This document shows, in pieces, positions 16,650 to 26,858 of a DNA stretch of 34,252 nt. Both the position numbers and the translations under genes were made by a program. The notes under the pieces are model-generated. The model was not told the DNA's origin, did no database searches, and saw only the letters and a program-made list of their open reading frames with translations. The DNA is taken from positions 1 to 34,252 of the forward strand of contig MFXW01000070.1 of assembly GCA_001787585.1 (NCBI GenBank), given 5' to 3'. Position 1 is the first letter of the stretch. The number at the start of each line of letters is the position of its first letter. Origin of the DNA: Candidatus Peribacteria bacterium RIFCSPHIGHO2_02_FULL_53_20 (GTDB lineage: Bacteria; Patescibacteriota; Gracilibacteria; Peribacterales; Peribacteraceae).

Positions 16650-19016
16650 TTATGGTTCTGTAACCGATATTTGAAGAGAATTCTGCAGTTCTTCCGCGAT
16701 AATCTTCACTGCATGCATTCCCATTACCGGTTGCCACTCCATCCGGAAATCAGGTGCTTGAGCTTTGCCGACCGATTTCCCGTCCACAAACCATTCTGCA
16801 CTGGAAATATCCGAATCTGCCCGCGCCTCCAGAATGATCTTTTCATGTTCATCGGGGATCAATGGATCGAGGAGGAAGCTGTCGCCGGAGTGGGGCTTGG
16901 TGATGGTGAGAGAGTCCTCGGGAAATTCGGAATGCGGAGTGCCGAATTCGGAATGAGTACAGAGAGGGGAATATTGTGATGGTGGTTCGTGATATCCGTT
17001 CTCTCTTGCCCAGGGACGGACTTCCGGAGGGAAGACGGTGAAGGATTGCTCGATCACAAATTTTTCCGGGCAGCCCTCTCCCGCAAGCAGTCCGTTTCTG
17101 CGGTCGAGGGAGATCAGGCGGTGCATATCATCGAGTTTCTTCGGTTCCGTTCCTTCTACGAAATATTCTTCCATGGTATGGGGGCAGGTTGGAGTCGGTA
17201 ATTTTCCAGAGAGACTGCAGATCGTGCGCTTGGTGATTCCGGAGGGTTTGAAAAATGGCTTGGGATCGATGTATTCCAATGCAATCTCCATGACATCATG
17301 GAAGATCGGTCCGGCACCAGTGACACCCGAGGTTCCTTTCATCGGAGAGTTATTTGCGTTACCCACCCAAACGCCGACGATGCGATCCGGCGTATAGCCG
17401 AGAACCCAGTTATCGCGTGCATTCCGTGTCGTTCCGGTTTTTGCCGCAACCTGATGAGGGGATACAGAAAGGGGAGTGTCTTCACCGAATTCGGGGAGAC
17501 GAGCGGAAGCATCACTCAGAATATCAGAGATAATCCATGCTATGCGCGGCTCAAGGATCTCTTTTCCAGTTTCCACAGGTTCATCAAGCAGTGCTCGTGC
17601 ATGGAGTGTCTTTCCTCCCCGAGGAAAGATACCGTACGCCTCGGCAAGTTCCAGCAGCCGCACTTCGCCGCTGCCGAGGGTGAGCGCGAGACCGTAGAAT
17701 TCCGGTTCTTTTGTAAGCGTTGTGATGCCAGCAGCTCGCAGGAACTCTAGTAGCGGCTGTACACCCAGTTTTTCCAGGACTTTCACCGCGGCGATGTTGT
17801 AGGAGTTTGCGAGCGCTTCGCGGTAGCGCGTCAGTCCGTGAAGTTCGTAGTCGTAATTTCTCGGCGTATACGGATTGCCTTCCTCGGTTAGCAGCTGCAC
17901 TTCGGTATCGGCGACGGTTGTGGCTGCTGTTGCGCCACGGCTCAGAGCCAAGGCATAGGTAAACGGTTTGAGCGAAGATCCCGGCTGCCGCGCGGAAATT
18001 GCGACATTCACCGCGCCGTCATGCTCGCTATCGAAGTAGTTATTTGAGCCGATCATTGTGAGGATGTCTCCATTATGTGCGTCAAGAATGACGACAGAGG
18101 CTGACGTGGCATTCTTGTCTTTCAGTTCGAGAAGCTTTCGCGCAACGGTATCTTCTACGGCATGCTGGAGATCGAGATCGAGCGTTGTGCGGAGTTGCGC
18201 ACCGGGGTCTGTGCGATCGGCGTGTTGTTGCAAAACCCAAAAGGAAAAATGTGGAGCTTCAATCTCTGTACGGTCGGGAGTGAGCCGCACGGATTCTTCT
18301 GCAGATTGCTCGACATCTTCCGCATAGATGACCCCGGTTGTTTTCATCGCATCCAATACGATCTGTCTGCGTGCAAGAGCTCCTTCCATATTCTCAAAAG
18401 GATCCAAGACGACAGGGGATTGAATGATTCCGATCAGAAGGGCAATTTCTCCGGATGAGAGTTCATGGGGATCTTTGCCGAAGTAGGTGTGGGAAGCACT
18501 GCGAAGTCCGTATGCCTGGTGACCGAAGTAGACGGAGGAAAGGTATTGTTCGAGGATTTCGTCCTTCGATAGACGTGCGTCAAGTTTCACGGCGAGCAGC
18601 ATTTCCCGCAGTTTGTAGAGCACCGTGCGGTGCTTTGGATTCAGCCGGATACGTACCAGTTGCTGCGTGAGAGTTGATCCTCCGGAGATGATTCTGCCTT
18701 CCTGCAGATTCTGCGTCATCGCGCGGGCAATGCCACGGACAGAGATGCCATGGTGCGTGCGGAATGAACGATCTTCGACGGCAATCAGCGCATCGATGAC
18801 CGCAGGAGGGATTTCTGCGAATGTTAGGTGTTTTTGGGAGCCGTAATTATTTTGCCGGGCTTCGTAGAGAAGAGTGCCGTTGCGGTCGAGAACGGAGACA
18901 GGAGAGCGGGAAGGGGGATTTTGAATTGCCTTAGGCAACGGGAGTGCAAATGCAAGAAGCAGCAGAGTCAGAATTGTTGCAAGTAGGAGCCGATGGAGAT
19001 GATTACGAGAAGGCAT
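16650..19016 (-). CDS. pbpC: Penicillin-binding protein 1C (transglycosylase/transpeptidase)
   Basis: Transglycosylase VEDRSFRTHHGISVRGIARAMTQN...GGSTLTQQLVR; transpeptidase RQPGSSLKPFTY, NSYN, KTGTTRNARDNWVLGYTPDRIVGVWVGN; C-terminal extension. Confidence 0.95.
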   Translation of the reverse strand: MPSRNHLHRLLLATILTLLLLAFALPLPKAIQNPPSRSPVSVLDRNGTLLYEARQNNYGSQKHLTFAEIPPAVIDALIAVEDRSFRTHHGISVRGIARAMTQNLQEGRIISGGSTLTQQLVRIRLNPKHRTVLYKLREMLLAVKLDARLSKDEILEQYLSSVYFGHQAYGLRSASHTYFGKDPHELSSGEIALLIGIIQSPVVLDPFENMEGALARRQIVLDAMKTTGVIYAEDVEQSAEESVRLTPDRTEIEAPHFSFWVLQQHADRTDPGAQLRTTLDLDLQHAVEDTVARKLLELKDKNATSASVVILDAHNGDILTMIGSNNYFDSEHDGAVNVAISARQPGSSLKPFTYALALSRGATAATTVADTEVQLLTEEGNPYTPRNYDYELHGLTRYREALANSYNIAAVKVLEKLGVQPLLEFLRAAGITTLTKEPEFYGLALTLGSGEVRLLELAEAYGIFPRGGKTLHARALLDEPVETGKEILEPRIAWIISDILSDASARLPEFGEDTPLSVSPHQVAAKTGTTRNARDNWVLGYTPDRIVGVWVGNANNSPMKGTSGVTGAGPIFHDVMEIALEYIDPKPFFKPSGITKRTICSLSGKLPTPTCPHTMEEYFVEGTEPKKLDDMHRLISLDRRNGLLAGEGCPEKFVIEQSFTVFPPEVRPWARENGYHEPPSQYSPLCTHSEFGTPHSEFPEDSLTITKPHSGDSFLLDPLIPDEHEKIILEARADSDISSAEWFVDGKSVGKAQAPDFRMEWQPVMGMHAVKIIAEELQNSLQISVTEP

Positions 19017-19080
19017 GTGTTCGTGAGTCGTGAGATCGTGAGTCGTGGAACCGATCTCCCGACCTCCCGACTCCCGATCT

Positions 19081-22000
19081 TCATTCGTTCATATCTTGCA
19101 CTTCCACTACTTTGCTCTCCGTATTCCCAAACACCTCCGGGAAGTACATCTCGTACGCGCGTGCCGGGCGCCAGAGGAAGGTGCCTGGAAGTGTTGCCCG
19201 GACGAGATACTCGTAGTGATAGACGCCTGCAGGGAGGTTATCCGCAAACAGGAAAACCTGATCGTCGCGGTATTCCTTATGGGTGAAGACCCAGGAATTG
19301 TCCCACCACCAACCGTACGGCGAACGGTCCTCTTCGTTTACTTCTTCTTCGAGGTATTGCTGCGATGTCTTGAGCGCAAAGTCGACGCCTTCAAAGCCGG
19401 CGGGGTGCGGACTTTCTACAGCAACAAAGTGGCGCGATTCCGGAACGGTGATTGTGAGCTTTACCTGATACGTGCCGCCGACTTCGGGGCGGGCTGGCGA
19501 TCCTGCAACGGGGGTGAGCTCGCGGACGACGCTGATGCCTTCTTCCGCTGCGAGGATTTCACGTGTCTTCCAGAAATACGTGAGGAGCAGGTCGTAATAG
19601 AGTCTGCCGGGACCAACCTTGCCGATTTCCACGTTGTTGAATTGTCCGGGCTCTAGTGAGGCAGCTGGAATAGAGATCTCTTTCTTTGTCAGAATATTTG
19701 ATGCATCGAAGACGGCTTTGCCGACTTCCGCACCGTCTACCAAGAGCGTCGCCGTGAAGTCTCCCTCGAGTTCCTGTGTGTACTTCAGGTAGTCTACGAG
19801 CGCGAAAATACTCGCGGTTGTGGATTGGGTCGTGTCCCAGTGACCGCCTTGGCGCATCGCAAGCATGGAGCGGACGATCTTGGGGGTGAGGGCGTTGCCT
19901 GGCTCAATGCGCATGAGTGCCTGCAGCACGATGGCCGTCGTACGGCTATCGGTGTTCATGTACTGGCGGTACCACCAGCCGTTTTTCTCCTCGAAGCGCA
20001 CGCCACGGGGGCTTACTTTGGCTTCCGCAAGTATTTCTTGCACGAGCGAAAGCGCGCGGCGATGGTCGCCGGATTTCTCGAGACTCATTGCCAGATAGGA
20101 CTTAGCGAAGATGCCAAGTTCCTCCCGTTTTCCGTAGAGATTACTCAAAAGACTTGCATCCGGAGAACCGGTTTCTCCGAGGACATAGAGGATGTAAGCG
20201 CGATCGGAGAAATCCGGCTGCCCTTTCCGCGTCGTGCCACGGAGCGTTCCTTCCAGATAGCTCCGCGTGCGGGCGAGCAGATCGGCATCGACCGGGTACC
20301 CAGCGAGCTTTGTGAGGTGGAGCGCATGGAGGATGTAGGCGGAGAGGTACGGGTAGCTCTCGGCGCTCCCCGTCCAGTACCCGAATCCGCCGTCACTGCG
20401 CTGGAAAGTAAGAAGCCGTTCGATGCCTGCCGTGATTTTCTCTTTCAGCTCTTCATCGGTCACGACTTTGAACGCATCAAAGCCCTGGAGCTCTGCAACG
20501 GCGATATTTGGTAGGAAACTTGAGACGGTTTGTTCAGCACATCCGTAAGGGAATTGTACAAGGTAATCCAAGCTCTTCGGTAAGTACGTTGCGAGTGTGG
20601 GGGACACCGTCGCCGTTGTTTCGATATCTGAGACTTCACTCCGGACGGGAACGAAAATCTGTTCGGTCACGGATTCTTCAGTGAATCCAGATGTTGCGAC
20701 AGATTGCGGAATGCCAAAAGGGTGGAGGGGAATTGTTTCATGGATTTCATCCCGACCGGTTTTTCCTTCAGCCTTGAAGACGAATTCAGCATCTGCGGCA
20801 TAGCCGAAAGTGACCGGGAAGATCACTTTTTGCAGACCTTCTGCAGGGATCGTGACTTTCTGCGGCTCGCGGCCGCCCTCGAAGCCTTTGCCACTGAGTG
20901 TTACCGTGAATTCCTGCTCTTCCTCAGTGCCGTTATGGACGATCGCCGCGAGCTCGGCGCGATCTCCGTGAACCGCAAACCGTGGTCGCACGGGGCGGAC
21001 GATCACATGCTTAGTTTCGAGGATTTCCGTGGCTACCGATCCCACGAGTGTTGTTGGCGTGTGGGCAATTGCCAGAAGCTGCCACGTGGTCAGGTTATCG
21101 GGCAAAGTGAATTCCACCGTCGATCGACCGCGCTCATCCGTCACGATGCTGGGGTTCCAGTAGGCAGTATCCTTGAACGTTCCCCGTGCTTTCTCTTCGC
21201 CCTCACCGCCTCCGCCTCCTTTCGATCCGGGCTTGAACCGTTCCAGAAGATAGATGAGGTTCATGGCTGTCCGTACCCCGAGACCGCGGTCGCTGTAGAA
21301 GGTTGCGAGAAGATCGGGCAGTTCAAAACCCGTGAGCGCAAGAACGCTCATATCTACTGCTGAAAGCGAAACTTCCGCAGGCACGGGGTTACCTTGATGA
21401 TCTTCCGTTGCAATCGTCACAGAGACGACTTCTCCGGGCACATAGCGACGCTTATCAGGAGTGATGCTGACCGTGAGCCCCATGGATTTGTTCTCCACCT
21501 TGAGCTTTACATACCCGATGCGGAACGCCGGCGCGCCCGTATCGAGTCCGTGCTCGTTGAAGGTTTCCCCTATACGAGGTTTCACGACAACAACCGAGAC
21601 ATACGCATTCGGGATCAGATCTTCCGTGATCGGAATTTCGATTGCCTGAGCGGAGCTCTCGACCGGAATCACTGTTCTGCGGATGAGACCTTCACGCTCG
21701 ATGGACACAAGTGCCGTGACACCTTCTCCCTGATAGGGAGACTGGATCAGCAGTTTCGCGGTTTCCCCGATTTTGTACTCTGGCTTATCGGCGAGAACCG
21801 TCATGCGATTGCTATTGCTGTGCGGCCAGTTCACGTAGGTCGAGGACCACGAGTAGACCGAGGTATCGGCTTTTGCTTCATTGCCCGAGCCATCACGGAC
21901 AACCGCGAGAATCCGGAATTGTCCGCCGGAGGGAATGCGTACTTTGGTCTCTGCCTTGCCGTCGGCGTCGGTGGTTGCTCCGAATGAGGAAATGAGATCA

Positions 22001-25000
22001 TCCTTCACCTCGTTGTCATAGTAGTACTGCCCATCCACGCCTTTCTTACGGGTCGTGTTCCACGTGCGGTTATAGAGTGTGAGATCGATACGCTGTCCGC
22101 CGAGAGGTGATCCATCCGGAGCGACTGTGACGAGATTGATTGCAGCTTCCTGCCCGGGTTCCACGGAGTATTCGTCCGTGCGGATACCCACATACACTCC
22201 TGCCTTATGGATGGGGACAGATGCACGGTTGCTCACGACCTGATTGCTCGCATCGGTGATATCTACATCGACACTGAGTACCTGACTGAGCGCTTCATTC
22301 TCCAGTGTCACCGGCACTTCAATCGGGAAGGTGCCGTCTTTGCGGAGCGTGCCTTCTCCGCTGCTCAAGATCTCCGATTCACGTTCGCAGTCGTACCAGC
22401 ACCAGTTTTCTTCGAGGCTAAAGGAATACCACCCGTCCGTGAACCGGTTGAAGTAGTAATCGGTGGACATCGCACGCCAGGAAACTTTCGCTTCTTCCAT
22501 CGGCATGCCGAAGTAGTACGCGCCTTCCACAGTTGCCTTTACCGTGTCTCCCGCGAAGTATTCCTCTTTCTCAAAAGCTATGTCCACGCGGTACTCGGGC
22601 TTCCGGTACGCGAGAACCTGGAAGGTCGTGGAGGCTGATCCATAGCCGATATCTTCATTGGGTATGAGTTCCACGCTCAGCCAGTACGAACCAAGACCAG
22701 CCTTCGGATCGAGCGGAAGTTTTCCGGAGAAGCTTCCGTACGCATTCAATGCCATTGTTTCATTGAAGACGGTATTGCCCTGGGAGTCTTCTATACTGAC
22801 TCTCGCCATACGCGACGGAGGATGGAGTACGCCGTGCTTATCCTTCAGACGCACAATGCCTTTGAACCGCACTTCATCTCCCGCGCGATAGATCGGACGG
22901 TCGGTGTAGAGATAGCTCAGCATCGTGAGCCCTTCCTTATTGGGTACCCATTCCTCGCTCATACCAAAATCATAAGATCCCATGCCGCTGTTCCATGAAC
23001 TTCCCACGAATGCGAAGTCCGTTGCTGTCTTCGCCGTTGCCCAGATTTCCGGATTCCACGTATTGCCGTCGATACCGAAGGCAGCTGCATCTATCGATGT
23101 TTCAAAAAATCCTTCTGCATCGGTCGTTCCCGTATGCAGCATTTTGCCGTTGAGATCATGCAGCGCAACTTCCGCGCTGGAGACGGGTTTGCCTGTTTGC
23201 ATGTCTACCGCCCACACGAGCGCTTGGTGGCCGCTGTACTTGAGTGTGAGCGCGGTGCCGCTGACGGTGAAATAGATTTTTTCCGTGAGGAGAAGGTTGC
23301 TGTACGCATCTTTGTACTCGGGAGCCGTAAGCATCAGCACATAAATGCCTGTGGGGAGCGCACTGCCAAGTTTCTCTTCGAGATCAAACGGAATGGATTT
23401 CCAGGTGTTCTCTTTGGATCCCGGCGTCAGCGTCCAGTGCTGCTCCATCTCCTTTCCTTTGAGATTCGGCACGTGTTGCCAATCGTTGTATCCCGCTTTC
23501 TGCTCCGCGAGGAATTCCGCGAGCGTGAGTTTTGCAAATCCCACCTCCATCTTGCTCACATTCACGCCGTTCAAGTAGTAGACTGGCGCAAAGCCGCGCT
23601 CAAAAACGCCGAAGGTGCCGTTGCTATGAATGAAGACGCGCGGATCCATCGGTTTCGTCTTGAAGGTCAGCGTTTTTTCAGCAACGGCGCTCTGACCGTA
23701 GGTATCTTTGAGCTTGGCATTGGTTTGTACGGTGTACGCGGTACTCGGTTCCAGCGTGGGATAGAGATACAGCGTTGTTCCCTCCCATATATTCTCTTCA
23801 ATGGTGAGATCATCCCAACCTTCGGGCTTCGGGGTGATGGTCACACCTTTTTTCACGGAAGCAGCGTCATAGGGATTATTAAATTCGAGCACGATTGCGC
23901 CGTATTCCTCACGGACGGATCGCACTTCCATCGGCTCCGCTGTGTGGAATTGCACGGCTTTTGCTTCCTCCGTTCCGAGCGTCCCGCCGGGGCTCATCAC
24001 GCCGTCATTCACGATCAGTGCGTGCCAAGTATCCAGTGCAAGAGGAGAGGAGGGGATGACGACGATCGTCGAGCGATCCGTCACTTTTTTCCCATTGGTG
24101 TCCATCATGCCGTAGACGACTTTGCGCGGGAGCATCGTTGCCATGCTCGGATCCGGAGATGTATCACGCATTGCAGCGAGCTCTTCCGTGCTTTGTTTGC
24201 CGGACTCCGATCGGATGAGTTGCATGTGTGTGTCTGCGCTTGCAAGATCGATATCCTGATTGAAGTGCAGCACAATTTCCGTCTTCGGTGACGCATTGGT
24301 CAGACCGTCATACGGTTCGGATCGAAGCATCTTCGGACGACGCGTCATAAAGCTCCAGGAGAAATCTTCCGCGGTTTTCTCATCTGTGATTGTTTTGATC
24401 CCGGCGGGAACCGCCACGCGATATTCTGTGCCTGCGGCAAAACCGTTTTTCGGCGTGAATTCCGCGGTGGTCGTCGAAAGCCATTTCCATGTTCCTTCCA
24501 GAGCCGGCGTCACCGTTACGGGCCACTCCGCAAACTGGCTGCTGCGCTGCGAAATGGTGGTGAGCGCTACGACAGGTCGGTCAAAGACGATCGTGACCGG
24601 TTGGTTTGGAGAGACCATATCCGAAGAAGGTGGCGGGATCTGCTGTGTGACTTTCGGAGGTCCCGCGACAAAATATTTTATAACAATGGATGTCCCGAGT
24701 ACTGCCCTATCGCGGCGCTGCGCCTCCGGACTCACCGTCAGCGTGTACGTGCCGCTCAAGCTCAGAGGCGCGGAGGGGTGAAAGGAAAGTGTTTGCTTGT
24801 CCTTCCATTCCACTACCCCCTCCACGGGTGGATCAATCGTGAGATATGTTGCAACACTCTCTTCGTCCATTGGTGCGGAGAAGCGCACCATGAGCGGACT
24901 TCCTGTATCAATGCGCTGATGCCGGTCGCCTTGGGTGCTCGCGGTCGCTGTTCCCCCGGGGGAGGTCTCTGTGCGTTGCCACGCGAAGACCCCCGCGATC

Positions 25001-25059
25001 AAGATCGTAGCGAGGGCAAGACCGGGAGCGAGGAATTTTCTGAGAGTGAGAGCAGGCAT
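19081..25059 (-). CDS. Bacterial alpha-2-macroglobulin with thioester motif
   Basis: 1992 aa; thioester FPYGCAEQTVSSFLP (codons at about 20531-20550); MG/bait-region architecture; directly upstream of pbpC. Confidence 0.95.
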   Translation of the reverse strand: MPALTLRKFLAPGLALATILIAGVFAWQRTETSPGGTATASTQGDRHQRIDTGSPLMVRFSAPMDEESVATYLTIDPPVEGVVEWKDKQTLSFHPSAPLSLSGTYTLTVSPEAQRRDRAVLGTSIVIKYFVAGPPKVTQQIPPPSSDMVSPNQPVTIVFDRPVVALTTISQRSSQFAEWPVTVTPALEGTWKWLSTTTAEFTPKNGFAAGTEYRVAVPAGIKTITDEKTAEDFSWSFMTRRPKMLRSEPYDGLTNASPKTEIVLHFNQDIDLASADTHMQLIRSESGKQSTEELAAMRDTSPDPSMATMLPRKVVYGMMDTNGKKVTDRSTIVVIPSSPLALDTWHALIVNDGVMSPGGTLGTEEAKAVQFHTAEPMEVRSVREEYGAIVLEFNNPYDAASVKKGVTITPKPEGWDDLTIEENIWEGTTLYLYPTLEPSTAYTVQTNAKLKDTYGQSAVAEKTLTFKTKPMDPRVFIHSNGTFGVFERGFAPVYYLNGVNVSKMEVGFAKLTLAEFLAEQKAGYNDWQHVPNLKGKEMEQHWTLTPGSKENTWKSIPFDLEEKLGSALPTGIYVLMLTAPEYKDAYSNLLLTEKIYFTVSGTALTLKYSGHQALVWAVDMQTGKPVSSAEVALHDLNGKMLHTGTTDAEGFFETSIDAAAFGIDGNTWNPEIWATAKTATDFAFVGSSWNSGMGSYDFGMSEEWVPNKEGLTMLSYLYTDRPIYRAGDEVRFKGIVRLKDKHGVLHPPSRMARVSIEDSQGNTVFNETMALNAYGSFSGKLPLDPKAGLGSYWLSVELIPNEDIGYGSASTTFQVLAYRKPEYRVDIAFEKEEYFAGDTVKATVEGAYYFGMPMEEAKVSWRAMSTDYYFNRFTDGWYSFSLEENWCWYDCERESEILSSGEGTLRKDGTFPIEVPVTLENEALSQVLSVDVDITDASNQVVSNRASVPIHKAGVYVGIRTDEYSVEPGQEAAINLVTVAPDGSPLGGQRIDLTLYNRTWNTTRKKGVDGQYYYDNEVKDDLISSFGATTDADGKAETKVRIPSGGQFRILAVVRDGSGNEAKADTSVYSWSSTYVNWPHSNSNRMTVLADKPEYKIGETAKLLIQSPYQGEGVTALVSIEREGLIRRTVIPVESSAQAIEIPITEDLIPNAYVSVVVVKPRIGETFNEHGLDTGAPAFRIGYVKLKVENKSMGLTVSITPDKRRYVPGEVVSVTIATEDHQGNPVPAEVSLSAVDMSVLALTGFELPDLLATFYSDRGLGVRTAMNLIYLLERFKPGSKGGGGGEGEEKARGTFKDTAYWNPSIVTDERGRSTVEFTLPDNLTTWQLLAIAHTPTTLVGSVATEILETKHVIVRPVRPRFAVHGDRAELAAIVHNGTEEEQEFTVTLSGKGFEGGREPQKVTIPAEGLQKVIFPVTFGYAADAEFVFKAEGKTGRDEIHETIPLHPFGIPQSVATSGFTEESVTEQIFVPVRSEVSDIETTATVSPTLATYLPKSLDYLVQFPYGCAEQTVSSFLPNIAVAELQGFDAFKVVTDEELKEKITAGIERLLTFQRSDGGFGYWTGSAESYPYLSAYILHALHLTKLAGYPVDADLLARTRSYLEGTLRGTTRKGQPDFSDRAYILYVLGETGSPDASLLSNLYGKREELGIFAKSYLAMSLEKSGDHRRALSLVQEILAEAKVSPRGVRFEEKNGWWYRQYMNTDSRTTAIVLQALMRIEPGNALTPKIVRSMLAMRQGGHWDTTQSTTASIFALVDYLKYTQELEGDFTATLLVDGAEVGKAVFDASNILTKKEISIPAASLEPGQFNNVEIGKVGPGRLYYDLLLTYFWKTREILAAEEGISVVRELTPVAGSPARPEVGGTYQVKLTITVPESRHFVAVESPHPAGFEGVDFALKTSQQYLEEEVNEEDRSPYGWWWDNSWVFTHKEYRDDQVFLFADNLPAGVYHYEYLVRATLPGTFLWRPARAYEMYFPEVFGNTESKVVEVQDMNE

Positions 25060-25068
25060 AGGGGGACA

Positions 25069-25491
25069 TTATTTCACAATCATCCGGTCTACGCTCCACT
25101 TTCCGCCGCCTGCAAGCACCAGCGCGAGCGACGATCCGAGGATTAGCAGAGGCATCTCGTATCCGCCATTTCCTGCAAAGAAGCCATTCTTCGCATGCAC
25201 CAGCGCGATAGCGCCGATCATGATGATAGCGATTGCAGCTGCAGAGAAACGGGTGAGCAGGCCGAGAACGAGGGCCGCTCCACCGACGGACTCTCCGATG
25301 ATGACCAGTGCTGCAATCGCAGTCGGAATGCCCATGCCGGTGAGGAATTGGATCGTTCCGTCCCACCCTCCGCCACCGAAATAACCGAGTTTCTGTAAGC
25401 CGTGCACACACATCACGACGCCGACGGTGACGCGGACTATAAGGAGGGACCAGGAGTCTGATGTCCGGAGAAATTTCTGGAAAGAGGTCAT
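25069..25491 (-). CDS. DoxX family membrane protein
   Basis: LLIVRVTVGVVMCVHGLQKLGYFGG...GESVGGAALVLGLLTRFSAAAIAIIMIGAI. Confidence 0.9.
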   Translation of the reverse strand: MTSFQKFLRTSDSWSLLIVRVTVGVVMCVHGLQKLGYFGGGGWDGTIQFLTGMGIPTAIAALVIIGESVGGAALVLGLLTRFSAAAIAIIMIGAIALVHAKNGFFAGNGGYEMPLLILGSSLALVLAGGGKWSVDRMIVK

Positions 25492-25523
25492 GAAAATAAG
25501 GGGGAAAAGAAATCAGGCACAGT

Positions 25524-25551
25524 GTAGCGGAGGTTCATGAACCTCCGCTAC
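25524..25551. repeat. Perfect 28-bp palindrome GTAGCGGAGGTTCA/TGAACCTCCGCTAC
   Basis: Read directly; same GTAG...CTAC ends as the dispersed palindromes. Confidence 0.9.
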
Positions 25552-25561
25552 GGTAGATGCA

Positions 25562-26743
25562 ATGACTGCGTACCCTGTTCTCACGCTTAAACCTTCGGCT
25601 GATGTCCACCTCCGCAATCGTCACCACGCAATCTTCCGGACGGCAGTGGATCGCTTGCCTGCATGCGTCGACGGAGACATCGTCGAAGTGCGAAGCTTTA
25701 AGAGCGAGTTTCTCTGTTATGCGATGTGGAACGCTAAGGCATATATTTGCGGACGGGCGATTGCGTTTGAAGAAGGGGATCCGATGCAGACTCTGCGGGA
25801 ATTGATCACGCAGGCGGTACGCCTGCGCCGAGAGTTTTTTTCCCGCGAAGACACGACTGCCTATCGCCTGATCAATGCGGAAGGGGACGGCATCCCCGGT
25901 CTCATCGTCGATCGCTATGACTCTGTTCTTGCTGTTCAATTCACGACTCTTGGCATGGATCGATTGCGTGATTGGGTTGTGGAGATTCTGCGCGAACTCT
26001 GCAAACCCTCAGGGATTTTCGAAAAATCCACAGGGTCTGGGTGCAAGAAAGAAGGATTGGAAGAGAAAGAAGGATGGATCTGGGGCAGCGGCGACGCATC
26101 TATCCCGGTGACGGAGCGTGGGATGCAGTTTATGATTTCGCTTTGCGGTAGCCAAAAAACCGGATTATTTCTTGACCAGCGTGAGATGCGGTCTCTCGTG
26201 CGGACGGTTGCGGAGGATCGAACTGTTCTGGATTGCTGCAGCTACGTCGGAGGTTTTTCGCTTTCTGCGCTTCTCGGCGGAGCAGTCGCCGCGGATGCGG
26301 TTGATTACGACGAGGAAGCGTTGGCAACTGCCGCGACGCACATGGCGATGAATGGTGTTGAATCCAACCGGTTTGCATCGTATCCCGAAGATGTCTTCAA
26401 CTTCCTCCGGAGGAAGCCGTACCCGCATGCCTACGACTTTATCATTCTCGATCCTCCCGCATTCGCCAAGCGCAGCGCTGATCTCGAACCTGCCAAAAAG
26501 GCATACACCGATCTCAACCGTCTCGCATTACAAGCGCTGCCCGCCGGAGGATTACTGCTGACCTGTTCGTGTTCGTACCAGATGGATACCGAGATGTTCC
26601 AAACAATGGTTTTCAATGCTGCACGGCAGGCGAGGCGATCGGTGCGGATTTTGCAGCGGCATCGGCAGGCGATGGATCATCCCGTGAATTTGTTTCATCC
26701 AGAAACGGAGTATTTGAAGAGTTTGTTGTTGTGGGTGGAATAG
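25562..26743 (+). CDS. rlmI: 23S rRNA (cytosine-C5)-methyltransferase, RlmI/YccW family
   Basis: PUA-like N-terminus; AYRLINAEGDGIPGLIVDRYDS; GSQKTGLFLDQREMR; VLDCCSYVGGFSL; FIILDPPAFAKR; LLTCSCSY. Confidence 0.92.
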   Translation: MTAYPVLTLKPSADVHLRNRHHAIFRTAVDRLPACVDGDIVEVRSFKSEFLCYAMWNAKAYICGRAIAFEEGDPMQTLRELITQAVRLRREFFSREDTTAYRLINAEGDGIPGLIVDRYDSVLAVQFTTLGMDRLRDWVVEILRELCKPSGIFEKSTGSGCKKEGLEEKEGWIWGSGDASIPVTERGMQFMISLCGSQKTGLFLDQREMRSLVRTVAEDRTVLDCCSYVGGFSLSALLGGAVAADAVDYDEEALATAATHMAMNGVESNRFASYPEDVFNFLRRKPYPHAYDFIILDPPAFAKRSADLEPAKKAYTDLNRLALQALPAGGLLLTCSCSYQMDTEMFQTMVFNAARQARRSVRILQRHRQAMDHPVNLFHPETEYLKSLLLWVE

Positions 26744-26764
26744 GTCTATTACACGATTATGCGA

Positions 26765-26830
26765 TGTAGAGACGTGCCGTTGGCACGTCTTTCTTGTATA
26801 AAAGAGACGTCCTAACGGGACGCCTCTACG
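26765..26830. repeat. Composite double-hairpin palindromic repeat, copy C
   Basis: TGTAGAGACGTGCCGTTGGCACGTCTTTCTTGTATAAAAGAGACGTCCTAACGGGACGCCTCTACG. Confidence 0.85.
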
Positions 26831-26858
26831 GGATTCATTTTTTACGAGATCTTGTGTA

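Noticed and set aside
23134-24291. 385-aa plus-strand ORF
   Set aside because: Antisense to the alpha-2-macroglobulin gene; no family resemblance.
26028-26045. GGATTTTCGAAAAATCC palindrome inside rlmI
   Set aside because: Short and in-frame within a normal coding segment; likely chance.
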